Below are positions 47,094 through 59,264 of a stretch of 64,000 bases of DNA, one piece after another; position 1 is the stretch's first letter, and each line of letters opens with the position of its first letter. Below the pieces are notes generated by a model. That model searched no databases. It was not told where the DNA came from and was given only the letters and a program-made list of their open reading frames with translations. The stretch spans positions 1,302,001-1,366,000 of the forward strand of contig JAJLTO010000001.1 in assembly GCA_030568195.1 (NCBI GenBank). The letters are read 5' to 3'. Source of the DNA: Dipodascopsis uninucleata var. uninucleata. Taxonomy: Eukaryota > Ascomycota > Lipomycetes > Lipomycetales > Lipomycetaceae. The translations under genes and the position numbers were made by a program.

Positions 47094-48671
47094 ATGATAT
47101 TGAGAAAAGCTATGGATACTACCCGCAGTAATCACAAGTTTGCGCAATTCTACTGCTGTTATCTGCTAAGGTCGACGAAGAAATCTAGGAGTTTTTATAT
47201 AGGATCCACCCCATTGCCTTTGAGAGTAAGGAATTATGTATATGCCTACGTAGCAGTTGGCGGAGAGGTGTACGAGTCAGCATTCTAATGTCTATTTATT
47301 ATTTAAGAGGCTTCGACAGCATAACGGTGAAATTACCAATGGCGCATGGAAAACGAAGCACCGGGACAAGCGGCCCTGGGAAATGCTATGTATCGTGTCT
47401 GGATTTCCATCGAAAATCAGTGCACTTCAGTTTGAGTATGTATATTGGCATGATTTGAGATCTTTCTAGTAGACTGTTTTCTACACTTGAGCTGGCTAAC
47501 AATTTTACTTGATTCCAGACATGCATGGCAACATCCGCATAAGTCACGTCATGTTCCACCGGAGGATCGTATCTTTAAAGGAAGCAAGCTGAGAGCTCCT
47601 TCTCTGGAGAAACTGATAGGCTCTCTTAGACTTTTGTTATGCTCTCCGGGAATCTCGCGATGGCCTTTGACTTTTCGGATATTCGAACGAGATGTAGAGA
47701 GAGTCTGGCTCGCGAACAAGTATAAGATCTCTGATCCAATGAAGCACATTCAAATAAGCGAGGAAATACGTGCTGAACCAGGAATAGACTTAAAAGATCC
47801 TAAATCTACAGGCAGTAAAGATCTCAATGATAAATATGAGGGCGATTCAGGATCTTTTGCATCAGATGAGCTCGAAATACCTTCACAGGTTACTATTGAT
47901 GAGAATGCACGAGGAACTAAGCGGCGATATTTGAGCAATTACGACGGAGATGGTCTCAAGGGTATAAAAGGGCTAAAAGTTTCTTATGGTATAATATTTC
48001 TCTTAAATGTTGGCACTCTATTCTGCTAATTTAATTTTCTGACCTTGGTGTTTTGCGTTTTTAGAACATTATGAAACATATTTTACAAAAACTAGAGAAC
48101 GGACCGCACAGCCAATGCATTGTAGAATATGTTCTACAATTATAGAGAGAGCTTCTCATTTAGATTATGTGGTGTGCCCTAATTTGCATTGCCTGGAAGT
48201 CTATCACACATCGTGTTTGGCCACAGACTTCCTTAAACATGAAGGCTCAGATAATATCCACGTACTTCCTACTGAAGGTTCATGCACTTCGTGTAATACC
48301 ACTATCAAGTGGGATCTACTAATACGAAACGCGTTCTGGAGGCGAGATAATCATTCCCATCTTTCCGAAAATAATATATCTGAAGGTTCAGGTTAGTTCA
48401 CGATGGTTGCCAGAGGTTTAACTTAATTTTGTTTGTCATTTGCTAACATGCATCTGCTTGCTCTATGATAGAAAATGATATAGAAACGTTCAGTCTTATA
48501 CATGACTCTAATGAAACGACTCTAGGGTCGGTCAAAGACTCAGAACCCAAAGAGAAAAAGAACAGAAAGAAACGAGTGTCAAAAAAGTCGTCATCCACAG
48601 CTAAAAATAATCGAAAAGTCGTCGAGATTCCCGACAGTGAGGACGAGACCAGTTCGGGTTCTTTTTCTTGA
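47094..48671 (+). CDS. SLX1: Structure-specific endonuclease subunit Slx1 (GIY-YIG plus RING-like), five exons
   Basis: Slx1 is the nuclease subunit of Slx1-Slx4, which cuts branched DNA and Holliday junctions. Exons are 47094-47225, 47308-47435, 47519-47988, 48065-48391 and 48472-48671. All four junctions keep phase, giving 418 residues (412 from the second ATG at 47112). The GIY-YIG domain shows [29 protein letters not shown] with the catalytic Arg, [20 protein letters not shown] and [14 protein letters not shown] with the metal-binding Glu. The C-terminal RING/PHD-like zinc region is [22 protein letters not shown] and CTSCN. The last exon is Lys/Ser-rich and ends in an acidic PDSEDE motif, which resembles a SUMO-interacting or acidic docking tail. 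Four introns make it the most interrupted gene here. Confidence 0.96.
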
Positions 48672-49044
48672 GTGATATAGCTATTGTTATTTCAACTAAT
48701 AGTGTAGAATGATGGCTATTTACTTAGTTGGATATGTACATTTGGTCAGGTTTAGCTGAATTGCGGATAAATATAATAAAAACCTCTAATAAATAATATT
48801 GTCAATACAAGATATTTCATACTTGTATGTGTGTGTATTTGTCATACATCTTGCTAACATCTACACTTCCGGAAAAAAAGATAAAAATATTTTAAAAGAA
48901 TTAAGTAATTTTGAAGTAAAAGAAACCAAATTTTTCACGTTATAAATATATATGAAAATACATTGATGAAATAGATCAACTATCTTCCCCTTCTACCTTG
49001 CTTTTCTTCGAATTTTCAGTTTCTCAAATGCTAAATCACAATAT
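48672..49044. other. Convergent intergenic stretch
   Basis: AT-rich 3' sequence between SLX1 and glucosidase II alpha; nothing else is visible. Confidence 0.6.
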
Positions 49045-52000
49045 CTAAAATTGAATCGACCAGTCGCTCGCAATCAAAACTCTAGGATCGCGGACTATAA
49101 TCTTGCTTGCAATGCCATCCTTTGGTGCTATAATTTCGATGTCAGCGCTCCATGATTTCTTATCCTGATAAGCTTCAACAGAATGTTGTTTCTTCAGCCG
49201 TCCAATGTCCATTCCAGTTACTATAATCTTCTCAACTCTTAGAGTATCTACTAACTTATCAAATGAACGACTAGATACAGTAGACTGCTGGACATTTCGT
49301 GATCTAAGTGCGTTATCCTGAGAGCTGAAAGTGAAATGTCGGTGAAGATACGCGCCTCTGTTGTATCTAAAAGTTTCGCCATCGTCAAGGTACAGAACAC
49401 CACCAGCATTTCCATCTTTATCTAAGTGAATGACCAAAGTAAAAGGATCATGGCTCATTAGAGTAACTGATCTTCTGGGTCTGTCACGACGGACGATAAC
49501 GTGACCTCCACGAGCAAGAATAGGTATCTTATTAAGAGGTGCTTCCATATGCTTGAATCCTATGCCTTGATATACGGTACCATCGAAATAATCATAATAA
49601 ATTTCGTCATCGGGTAAATACATCTCTGTAGAGACAGCGCCTTCGTCAACAATCGGCTTGACCAATAAGCCAGTCTCTCCAAAAAAGAATTGGTCATCGA
49701 TATCAAGTGCATCTTCGTTATCTGGAGCAATCAAAAACAATGGTCGAACGACTGGGACACCATCAAAGCTAGCTCTATGGAACGCAGTATATATTGAAGG
49801 CATCAATTGATAGCGTAATCTAATAGCATCACGGATGTAGGACGTATAAGGCTCGCCAAATAGCCATGGCTCTCGACGTTTAGACTCTATATGAGCATGA
49901 CCACGAAAAAATGGATAGAAAGCGCCCGCCTGATACCATCTCGTGGCCAGTTCATTAGTTGGATGTCCAAAAAAACCTCCAACATCTGCACCGACGAAAC
50001 CAAAACCTGCAATACTATGACTGAGAAGCATTGGTGTAACAATTTTGAGATATTCCCATTTAGCAGCATTGTCACCAGTCCATACAGCACCAAGCCTCTG
50101 AGAGCCAGCATAAAATGATCGTGTAAGAATAAATGGTCTTTGACGTGGTTGACGCAAGTTCAAGGCTTGCATTGTTGCATTTTGAAATGTCATTCCATAA
50201 ATGTTGTGAATATCACGGTGCTCCCAGTTTCCATAATGCATGCTGTCCCTTGGTGCACTGACCTCTGGTCCATTAAAAACTGATGGCTCGTTCATATCAT
50301 TCCAGATCAGAAGATTAGGTTCATGTCCCTATACAAGAATTAATTATTGTTAGTATTACGAACTATCGCTTCTTCTTTAGTGTGTAATATACACAATTAA
50401 TAGAATGAAGATTATTGACAAGTTTACTTACACAAAACTTTCCAGGCTTAAAAAGATCCTTCCAGTAATCAACTGCTTTGGGATTCAAAGTATCAATCCA
50501 TAATGATTCTCCTGGCCAGCACCAACCCAAATAGGTTTCGCCCTTATCAGTCTTAATTGCTAGCTCATTCTTCTTGATACCTTCGAAGACGCTATATCCT
50601 TCTTCCTTTTTAATATGAGGATCAATGATTGTAACTAACTTACGCCTTCTCTTATCAAGAGCTTGCATCATTCTCTCAGGATTCGGAAAGCCAGACTTCA
50701 TCCACGTAAAGTATTTCTTATTATCTGTATATTCAATATCTAACCAAATTGCATCATAGGGAATATCGTACTTATCGAATGTCGCATCAACCTCAAGCAC
50801 ATCCTCTTCAGAGTTATAGTTCCATCTGCACTGATGATATCCCAGTGAGTAAATAGGTGGCAGTTGAGTATATCCAGTAAGAGCACCATATTGTTGATAA
50901 ACAGCAGTCGCATCAGGTCCAAGCATGATATAGATGTCAATAATACCCGACTCGGACATCCAGTGCGTTTGAGTAGACTTTCGAGAACCGAAAGATAGAG
51001 GGTTTGGCTTAGATTTGATTATATCAATCCAAGTCTCTGCACCATTAGCCCAGAACACTCCAACACTAGACCCCTTTTTATGGGCTTGCATAAATGGAAT
51101 TGCACCATACATAGCCATAGGACTGTTAACCTCATACTCGAAAATATCAACATTGTAAAGACGGTATGGTTCGTCGAAATTATCTTCTCCGCCACCTCGA
51201 GTCTCACGAAGAGAAAATTTGTCAGCATGCTCAGGAATACCGAAAACATGTTCATAACCGGGGAACGTAACATCCAGAGCAATGGCTTCAGGCCCCTTGG
51301 GTTTAGTATCAGTCCTATCTCCGAATTGTTCTTCGAACATATCGCGCGTATCCATTTCATCTATTAAACTGGGGTCTTTGGACCAGTCTTCGGACTGCGG
51401 CTTAGGCCTCCAATGGTCCATACTGAGAAGCTTGCGATCATTAAGGATGACGTGTACTTCACCATCCCTTATAAACTTGAGTTGAATGCTATTCAAGTCA
51501 AAGACTGCCTGTAACTCTTGTTTTGGACCATAGCCGATTCTAACAAGACCTATAGAGCGATCTTCGTCTGTTGACACGTCTGTTGCGGCCACGTCAGGTG
51601 TAATATCGCCAACTACAGCCCACTTAGTGGCTTCATTGTAACGACGTTGAGTAATTCTGTCAGTAGGGAAACCGGGTAGATTGCCTTCGATCCGCTGCTT
51701 CTCATCTACTGTAAATCTTGCACTGCCAGACTCCAGAAAAGAAAGCTGGAAGGGCATAACAACGTTGGTCTTCGATCCATCACTAATTGTGATTTGTTTT
51801 AAAATGGAGCCTTGGAGAATACCTCCTTCGAACTGGACACTTGACTTGTCAATTGAATAGTGAGGAACAAATGCAGAACCCTGAGATGCAGATAAATCTG
51901 CGTAGGCGCGGTTTCGTCTGCAGAATGGGGATTGATCGCAGGTCTTAAATAAGTATTTCTTTGCGCCTTCGACTTCATCCGCCGTCATCACATACAAGAC

Positions 52001-52051
52001 GATGAGCAGGGCTATGAGTCTGACAACTGCCGATGATCGCAAACTGTGCAT
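49045..52051 (-). CDS. GANAB: ER glucosidase II alpha subunit (GH31), two exons
   Basis: This trims the two inner alpha-1,3-glucoses from N-glycans in the ER and drives the calnexin cycle. Exons are 52051-50432 and 50328-49045, giving 967 residues (animal enzymes are about 945-965). I chose the ATG at 52051 because it opens a signal peptide (MHSLRSSAVVRLIALLIVLY), and the longer upstream frame has only a GTG. CDQSPFCRRNR follows signal cleavage, as in the family. GH31 landmarks are HVFGIPEHAD, YSLGYHQCRWNY and DIEYTD. The nucleophile is Asp551 in WNDMNEPS and the acid/base is Asp626 in WTGDN, 75 residues apart. There is no C-terminal HDEL; retention normally depends on the beta subunit, which is not in this window. 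Confidence 0.97.
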
Positions 52052-53869
52052 CGATGTAGAATAATTAATCAATTGCAATCGGTGTCGTATTGTCGTTCTC
52101 ACGCACCCTTATGTACAGTGGCTATCACAAGAAATCTCTCAATTTTTGCGGAGGAGAATCTGTTTTTTTAAATATTGTCAGTGGAAGCCCACGCCACTCC
52201 GTGATATCGTGCAGACTAACTGTGTATAAAATTTTTAAATTTTCTAGCTCCTAGATAACTTTCAGAAGAGCGAATATATCTTTTATTTTTTATCTCTATT
52301 ATTTTTATTTTTGATGTTATTTTTGAATTTAGATTGTACCTTATTTAGTTTGGGCCTGGCCATAATTCCCGGCTTCTGCTACTTTCTGATCTGTGCCAGC
52401 AGTAATTCCTCTCATCAATGCAGTCTCAGCCCAGCTAGTGGCCGCGATGCGGCTTCCCGGAGCACTTGAGCATAAAAGCCCTGCTATATTTTCCATTTAA
52501 AAGACCACCAGCTAACTAGCTAGCTAGCAGCCAAAAGGGTTCTGTATGTGCAATTGCGTTCCTTTGCATGAAACTTGGCTTTTTTGGCTCCAGCCTGCAA
52601 ATACATAGCTTTATGCATCTGAGAATGATAAGGACGACCCACTGTAGTAGCTTGTATAATAGACGCATCGGCAGCAACCAAGGCGTTTCAGTGACCGATC
52701 AAAACACAATACGAAGGATGGCCCTGTTTTTTAGCATTACGGGACGTCTCTTTTGCGGCATTACTAGGCGAAGCGTGAGAAATGTGAAAATCGAAGGCGA
52801 TGTTGTCATGATCTTGGTGGTTGCCGCGTGTACTTTGTTTTCTCGTGTCCCCGCGTCCGCCTATGCATATAATACGCTATTACCAAGCATATCCGCACAA
52901 TCTTACTAATTCTTCATTACTGCGCTAGCCAAATATATTATGGTATATTCAATTCGCTGGTCGTCAATTGAAGATCATCGATCTTGTGGTCGACGAGGAG
53001 ATTTTTCAGCTGACTTATACTCTAGTTTCCCGCTGACTTGTCTGACGGATTATTATTTTTGCCTGCTGTCAGCTAAATGCGGTCTTTCACTGTGCATCAG
53101 CCATGCCGCACTCGTCTACCGGCACACGGCCGGCTTCCATGTGGTCTAGGGTATCATTACTTTTCAATTCATAGGGTTGGGTTATTTGCAATCTCCATGC
53201 ATAGCACTTTCTCCATGATTGCACACATATGTTGTAGTTCCGTGTAGGTCTAGGGTATGTATTTGAAATAAGCGAGGAAAAAGAGTAGGTAAATGTATAG
53301 GGCTAGGTTATGGCAGATACAGAGAAACAGTGCTAAGCCTAGTACCGTAACGGGTTTACAAGTAGTTAGCGTTAGGCGAGCATATTACACAGTTTTTGTG
53401 CACCAGACGGCCATAATATTCGTTAGAACTAGCGACAATACAGCATATAGGATTAAGAAAAGAGCATTCCTCTTTTAATATTTGTTAGTTGTTCAACAAT
53501 TCTGTTGCTTTGGATTTAAAGGCTTTTACGCTTAAATCTTGTACGAGCTGTCCCTAGTTTTACACCCCTAACGGTCAATTAACTAATCGTGCAGCTTCCA
53601 AGTCTAGACATCGGATCCTGTCAATTATCGTTATTGATAGTCGTGCATCCTAAGCGCCCGCTTTCAGCTTCCCGGTTCTCCGTGTGCTAGTCAGCATTTC
53701 CCAGCAGGCCTGTGCCGCTACTACGTAGGTTCTGCAACGTACTTGTTTCCGTCCTTTCTCATCGGACTGCTATCCTGTATCTAAAAGCTCAAGAAATATT
53801 GCATCGTGATCATTGCTAGGTGCTTTCACAAGATATACTTTCCGGGTCTATTATTTCTCTACTGGTCCA
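52052..53869. other. 1.8-kb divergent gene-free region
   Basis: This separates the glucosidase II gene from the universal-stress gene. A 113-codon frame at 52568-52909 has no family resemblance. A repeated CTAG run lies near 52520. No mobile element or RNA is recognised. Confidence 0.5.
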
Positions 53870-55444
53870 ATGTCTCTCTCTTTCAAAGAACCAGAGCGCG
53901 CTCCATCGTCTGGCCGACGAAAATCTTCGCTTAGCAGCCGGTCAAGATCGGCTTCCGCGCTTCGAACTCCTTCGAAGAGCTTAGAAAGAGACTCTGGTAA
54001 TGATGCCTCGCGATCGCGAAACTCTTCGCCATCAACTTCAGGGTAGGTCTATTTGCGTTATGCTCAGTGTGGTGTAGATCTTGCTCTAGCTGAGGAGCTG
54101 AAGTTCTGTCGTCGAGTCATTTAAAGTGACTGAATCTGGGCTATAACATGCTGAGGTTCAAGATGCAGAACTGTAGTTAATACACCATAGGGTGGCTTCT
54201 ACAAAGGTCAAGTTCCATCTCAAGAAGATGGACTTTCAAGTTGAATCTGAGTTTTATTTGCAAAAGACTAAGATGATGCTGATATTTAAGAAAGTCAATG
54301 CTAACGGTATCTATTTCCTTTGTATAGAAACAAGTTTCAAAAGAGAGTTGGTTTCGACACATTCGACAATAAGGATGCGACGGACTTCTCACTTACACTC
54401 CAGACAAAACACAAAGACTATGTTTATAACAGAATGTCGCGTACCTTTCTATGTGGAACTGATCAGAATGATTATTCAGAATACGCTCTGGAATGGCTTT
54501 TAGACGAGCTCGTGGATGATGGTGATGAAGTTATCTGTTTGAGAGTCGTCGATCCAAATTCCAAGATCTCGAGTTCTGACTCTGCCTTGCAAGAAAAACT
54601 TTATCAAGAAGAAGCTTACAAACTGCTCGAAGACATCATGGATAAAAATGATGAAGATAAAAAGATCTCAATGGTTCTGGAATTTGCTGTTGGGAAGGTC
54701 CAAGACATGATTCAGCGTATGATAGAAATCTATGAACCTGCTGTCTTGATAGTGGGAACACGTGGTAAATCGTTGAATGGTTTCCAGGGTCTCTTACCAG
54801 GTTCTATTTCTAAGTATTGTTTGCAGTACTCACCTGTGCCTGTCATTGTAGTCAGGCCAAGCAGTAAAAGAGAGAAAAAGAAACTAAAACGACAAGCTGA
54901 TCCTTCTCGTCGTGCTTACATTGATATAATAAAAAGCTCTAAGTCTCACTCTACGCGAACGCTTTCGTCGGAGATACAATCTGGTGATTCCAATAATAGC
55001 GTAACTCGTTCGTCTACAGAGATCGCAGTCGCTAGCTCTTCTGACGTCAGCACGGGTTCTTTAGATGACAATGAAAAATCTGAGCAGCTTGAACGCCTGA
55101 CAAGAACAATTTCGGCCCCTGAGCAGAGAGCTGACAATGAATTGAGTTCTGGTGTCGAAAAGCTTTCATTGTTTTCATCGCTCAAGGGCAATTTGAATAA
55201 AGGGAGTAGATCTTCGTCACCTTCTGCCGCATCTAGACTTGTATTTTCTGGTGCTATTGCTGCAGCTGCCGCTGCTACTGCTGCTGCCACCTATAGAGAT
55301 ACATCGAGTCCCAACTTAGAAAGCCGACGAAATGACGATGATGATATTATCAAGCAGGATAGTTCTAATCCATCAATAGTCATACAACCAGTGGATGGTG
55401 AAGATGCTGAAAGAAAATCTGATGATGAAGATACGGCCCGATAA
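53870..55444 (+). CDS. Universal stress protein (UspA) family protein, two exons
   Basis: This is a 429-residue cytosolic protein. Exon 1 (53870-54042) encodes a Ser/Arg-rich disordered start (RRKSSLSSRSRSAS). Exon 2 is 54328-55444, after a 285-nt intron with a GTAGGT donor and a TTGTATAG acceptor. The Usp fold spans about residues 80-225: TFLCGTDQNDYSEYALEW with the first strand and adenine-side Asp, DEVICLRVVDP, and the phosphate-binding GTRGKSLNGFQGLLPGSISK, followed by PVPVIVVRP. That G-x2-G-x9-G-S pattern is the ATP-binding type of Usp. The C-terminal half is low complexity, with an Ala-rich run and an acidic end (DDEDTAR). Function beyond nucleotide binding is not inferable. Confidence 0.93.
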
Positions 55445-55922
55445 GCTATAGTCTAGATCGTTTGATCTGTGTATTTTTATCGATGCCTCTATCTTACTAT
55501 ACCACTTATGATCTAAATAATGTCTGGCAGAGGGGCGTTAACGGATGGGGTAAAGTACTCTAGATGGATACATATGCATAAAATCGCTTTATTTAGATTT
55601 TTTTTGGTTTGGTCTTGAACATGCTATATTTACTATTAAGACCATTATCAGTTTTGTCCTCTGTATGTTACTCATTTAGGTAGGCATATACGTATATTTA
55701 CGTATAAATTGTTTTCGTCTCAGTATTGAACTGATTTGCTAAGCATGAACTATTTATAATATTTCTTATCGTGCATAGTTCCTGATCATATTTTGCTCTA
55801 TTTTTAAATATTATCTTCAGAACACGGACATAAGTACTACAAAAATGGCTACTCGCACACTATATTATGCATATATCCAACTACCTCCTACTGAGCCGAC
55901 GTAAATTGCGCTTAACTAGAAA
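55445..55922. other. Convergent AT-rich stretch
   Basis: 3' sequence between the universal-stress gene and the small Cys-rich membrane gene. Nothing else is visible. Confidence 0.55.
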
Positions 55923-56552
55923 TTAATTATATATACAAATATCCATATCGTGAAGCTCCTAAAAGACGAAACAAAGAAATATAAAAGCCGAATTCTTAAA
56001 AGTTGTAAGCAATTAACTGTAAATTATAATTGACTGTATCTTCGAGACTAGATATAACAAAGTATCAGAACATTAGTATTGTTGATTGGAACATTAGGGG
56101 GAGCTGTCTGAATAATTGAATGGTAACTCACTTGTCTGAATTTGCCGATCTGAGTTTTGGCCAAGGCATAAATGATAAGACCACCAGTTAAACAAATGAA
56201 GAGAATGACGATAGTTTCATCCTTTACCGAATCTCGTTCTAAATTTAAATTACAATAATGCGCTGAATGTTAGAAGTGATCTCGAGTGCGGATAATCAGC
56301 AAGTGTTCAACACTTACGGAAACAAATTGTCGAAACATCCACGTCTTCTTTTGCATCTTTGCAAATAGGAAGGTTATAGTCTAAACAGAATTTTCGAGTA
56401 CACTCGAGGCAAACACCTGAGTTTCCTGACTCGTCTGTAAGTCGAATAATCGTAGAGTTCGAGAAACAGGTGCATTTACAGAAAGATGCAATTGCCGACG
56501 CTGGCTTAATAGAAATTAGAACGGCTAGTAAGGCAACTCTTATGGCCGTCAT
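55923..56552 (-). CDS. Small Cys-rich type I membrane protein, three exons
   Basis: Exons are 56552-56318, 56238-56132 and probably 55958-55923, giving 125 residues. The start at 56552 opens a signal peptide (MTAIRVALLAVLISIKPASA). The lumenal or extracellular part has conserved Cys motifs: FCKCTCFSNSTIIRL, CLECTRKFC and LPICKDA, then CFQRDSVKDE just before one membrane span at about 88-106 (IVILFICLTGGLIIYALA). I recall the CKCxCFxNSTII plus CLxCTRxFC pattern from uncharacterised proteins in many fungi; no function is known to me. The last exon is less certain: its TCTTTTAG acceptor is good, but it codes only eleven residues (ELHDMDICIYN). Confidence 0.8.
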
Positions 56553-57486
56553 GTTTTTTAATTTAACATGCACTTGAATTTCAAGTATCAGTCAGATTGA
56601 TCAACGCCTGATACCTGCTGTTACTGCTTGTACATCTAGCGCTTATGACGGTTAAGATGCGAGTTTGCTGCATACATTAGAGACTGACGAATGGGTAAGG
56701 TGTTTTGCATGCGATGACTACCGAGTTGACAGCGGCTTCGTGCTATTCTGATATCAGCTTGCACTTGTTCGGGCAGTACCGGTAAGTAACTACAGATATT
56801 ACTGTTTTACGTTGTAACTACATGACATTATAGAATATAAACAAAAACTAATATTTTTATATAGAATTATATAACATACATGCTTATAGAGTAGTATACA
56901 TGGTATAAAGATCGCTTTGCTGTTCAAGTTGATTTAGGATATGTGGCACACCAGAATTTCCGAACGAATCTGAAAGTAGTCTTTTGTAATTGTACGTTGA
57001 AAAGTATACTCTCTGAAACGGAACAATTTGGAAATAATACTAGGCTGTTTAGAATTCGACTGGAATTGTATGATAGCAGGAAGTTTCTAGGTTCAAAAGG
57101 GAACTTCTAATCTTTCTGCAGCAGAAAATATGTCAGATAATATTGAGAAATTGAATGTACCAATAAGAGATACTAAAGGTTTCAGCGTGATCAGCTATTG
57201 AGGATATTTAATAATTACTATAGGAATATCAACCAGGGGTAGGTTTTTATGACAATTCGGTCAAGAGTTGTTAATTATGAAACCTCTCTGCACAAGACAT
57301 TAGGATACTGACCAGGAAGTTTGAAGATCAGCGATACCATATCTGCAAACATAATCGAATGGATATAATTATATAACAGATAATTATTGGCAATAGTGTT
57401 GCTAAGACCTCAGAAACTCAGCACGATTTGTCTTAGCAGTGCTTGTATTGTTAACCACTTTCCGTCACGATTATTGTTAACTCAAC
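56553..57486. other. Divergent gene-free region
   Basis: Promoters of the small membrane gene and of the unknown 519-residue gene. AT-rich; nothing is recognised. Confidence 0.5.
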
Positions 57487-59046
57487 ATGCTGTCACAGAG
57501 AATACAGGACTCGCTTAGACTGCGACGCAAGAAGAATCATATGGCTATCGCTGAAATGTCCGCATCAGAGCCTACTCCTTTGACGTTAAGTGAGACCGAT
57601 TTATCCGTATCAGCATCTTTGTCATCATCGACAGACTCATCGATTACCTCTTCAATACCTACTACGATATCTCACGAACCGAGTTTTCCAATTGAGCAAA
57701 AATCTATCTTTATAAGCGAAAATACGGATATAATATCGAGCTGTATTTTTGAAATCAATGATCCAGATTTATCTTTAACAGTACCCAGCCCTGTTACCGA
57801 TGATACTTCTTCCACTTCACAGCTGCAACGAGACTGTCAAAACTTACGAGGACCATCCAAATTACTTTCTCTGTTTGGTTCTCGCAGCGGATCATTACGA
57901 AACAAACTTCCGAATAGATCTAGACGGTCTAGTGTTATTGCTAGCCAATTGCTCTATATGAATTCTGACTCAACTGTCCACCGAGAATACGCGAAACCAA
58001 ATGCAGATGATAACACGAATGGACATATACTATCCACTATTACACGAGATGAAACTAATACTGACTGTAACTTTTCACAGCAAGTTCCTTCGAATTTGGG
58101 GGCGTCTCATCCACATACTGTGTCCGGATTCAATGAATTATTAACGGCAGCACATGAACGAATTGGTTGTACACAGTATCTTACCGAATACCTATCAATG
58201 ATGGAAACATTACAGATGAGAGCCCAACGACGACACGACAGAAGAAAAAGATATAGCTTGTATTATTACCCAAATTCCATCGCAGTTTTATATCCTGAAC
58301 ACAAGTTTGATAGTAGTTTCTATGATCAGCTGCAACTCGATCAAGAAGAGACCGAAGATGAAGATTGCGCAGGCTTCTTACAGCCTCCATCGTTACGATT
58401 TGTTGCTGGATGCAAGACATTTAGAGATTACTTATACCAGTTTTGTGGGGGTGCATTTAGTAACACCACTATGGGAGGAATTACTGCCAAAGAAATTGAC
58501 TCTATCTTAGAGTCAAAATGTTCACCAGCCCTTATAGGAAGTTTGTCTAAGCAGAAGGTTCTTATTGATGGAACCATTCTAAATGATACCAGTAATTCTA
58601 AGAGTAAATTAGACAAATTTCGCACGAAACAGCATACACGACGCTTTGGTACAAGAAGGCAAAAGCATATACAGAGCGACTCAATCAATTATAGGAGATC
58701 TATTGGGAGACCACGAGAGCTTTGCAAGGGCCTCGGAACAAGTTATACACGAGATAGAAATTATATTTGGAGACAGCGAGCAATTTCTATATTTAATCCG
58801 GACGCTGTTATAGAAGAAGTAGAGGAAGACATGTCTTGCAATGAAGATGGACTATTAGAATACCTGGGCTGTGGAAATTGGATTCAAGAGAAAAAAGGAA
58901 ATTATAATTGGAATGTTAAGCGTCGCGCCAGAAGCAGTCGCGGAAATACTTCTGGCTTCCGTCGTAAAATGGAGCAACTTATGAACAACTTTAGAATCCA
59001 ATTGATACCGACTGCTGTAGTGACTACTGCAGCGAGTACTAGGTAA
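57487..59046 (+). CDS. Unknown 519-residue protein
   Basis: This is a single-exon gene that I do not recognise. The first ~150 residues are Ser/Thr-rich and disordered, with a basic start (LRLRRKKNH). A basic Ser-Arg cluster (RSGSLRNKLPNRSRRSS) follows. The most ordered part is about residues 215-330: a helical stretch beginning FNELLTAAHERIGCTQYLTE, then RRHDRRKRYSLYYYPNSIAV, and PPSLRFVAGCKTFRDYLYQF. The C-terminal third is basic (RRFGTRRQKH, VKRRARSSRG). No signal peptide or membrane span is seen. The uninterrupted frame and ordered core argue it is real. Confidence 0.75.
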   Translation: MLSQRIQDSLRLRRKKNHMAIAEMSASEPTPLTLSETDLSVSASLSSSTDSSITSSIPTTISHEPSFPIEQKSIFISENTDIISSCIFEINDPDLSLTVPSPVTDDTSSTSQLQRDCQNLRGPSKLLSLFGSRSGSLRNKLPNRSRRSSVIASQLLYMNSDSTVHREYAKPNADDNTNGHILSTITRDETNTDCNFSQQVPSNLGASHPHTVSGFNELLTAAHERIGCTQYLTEYLSMMETLQMRAQRRHDRRKRYSLYYYPNSIAVLYPEHKFDSSFYDQLQLDQEETEDEDCAGFLQPPSLRFVAGCKTFRDYLYQFCGGAFSNTTMGGITAKEIDSILESKCSPALIGSLSKQKVLIDGTILNDTSNSKSKLDKFRTKQHTRRFGTRRQKHIQSDSINYRRSIGRPRELCKGLGTSYTRDRNYIWRQRAISIFNPDAVIEEVEEDMSCNEDGLLEYLGCGNWIQEKKGNYNWNVKRRARSSRGNTSGFRRKMEQLMNNFRIQLIPTAVVTTAASTR

Positions 59047-59264
59047 ACATCGGACCCTAGCTTATTTGTATATTTCTACGAAAGAGTAACGATATCTATT
59101 TTTTTCTGCCTATCTTCTGTTTTATATTAATACTTTTGCATGTCGGTTTGGTTTCTGCCTTCTGATAATTGGTGAATAGAAATATAACCTACTTTTATTT
59201 ATGTCCTTCGTAATATATTAACTCTACTATTTACATGATATGCATAATGATCTAGAATACAAGT

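Noticed and set aside
52568-52909. 113-codon plus-strand frame with some hydrophobic stretches
   Set aside because: No recognisable motif or splice partners; composition fits chance.
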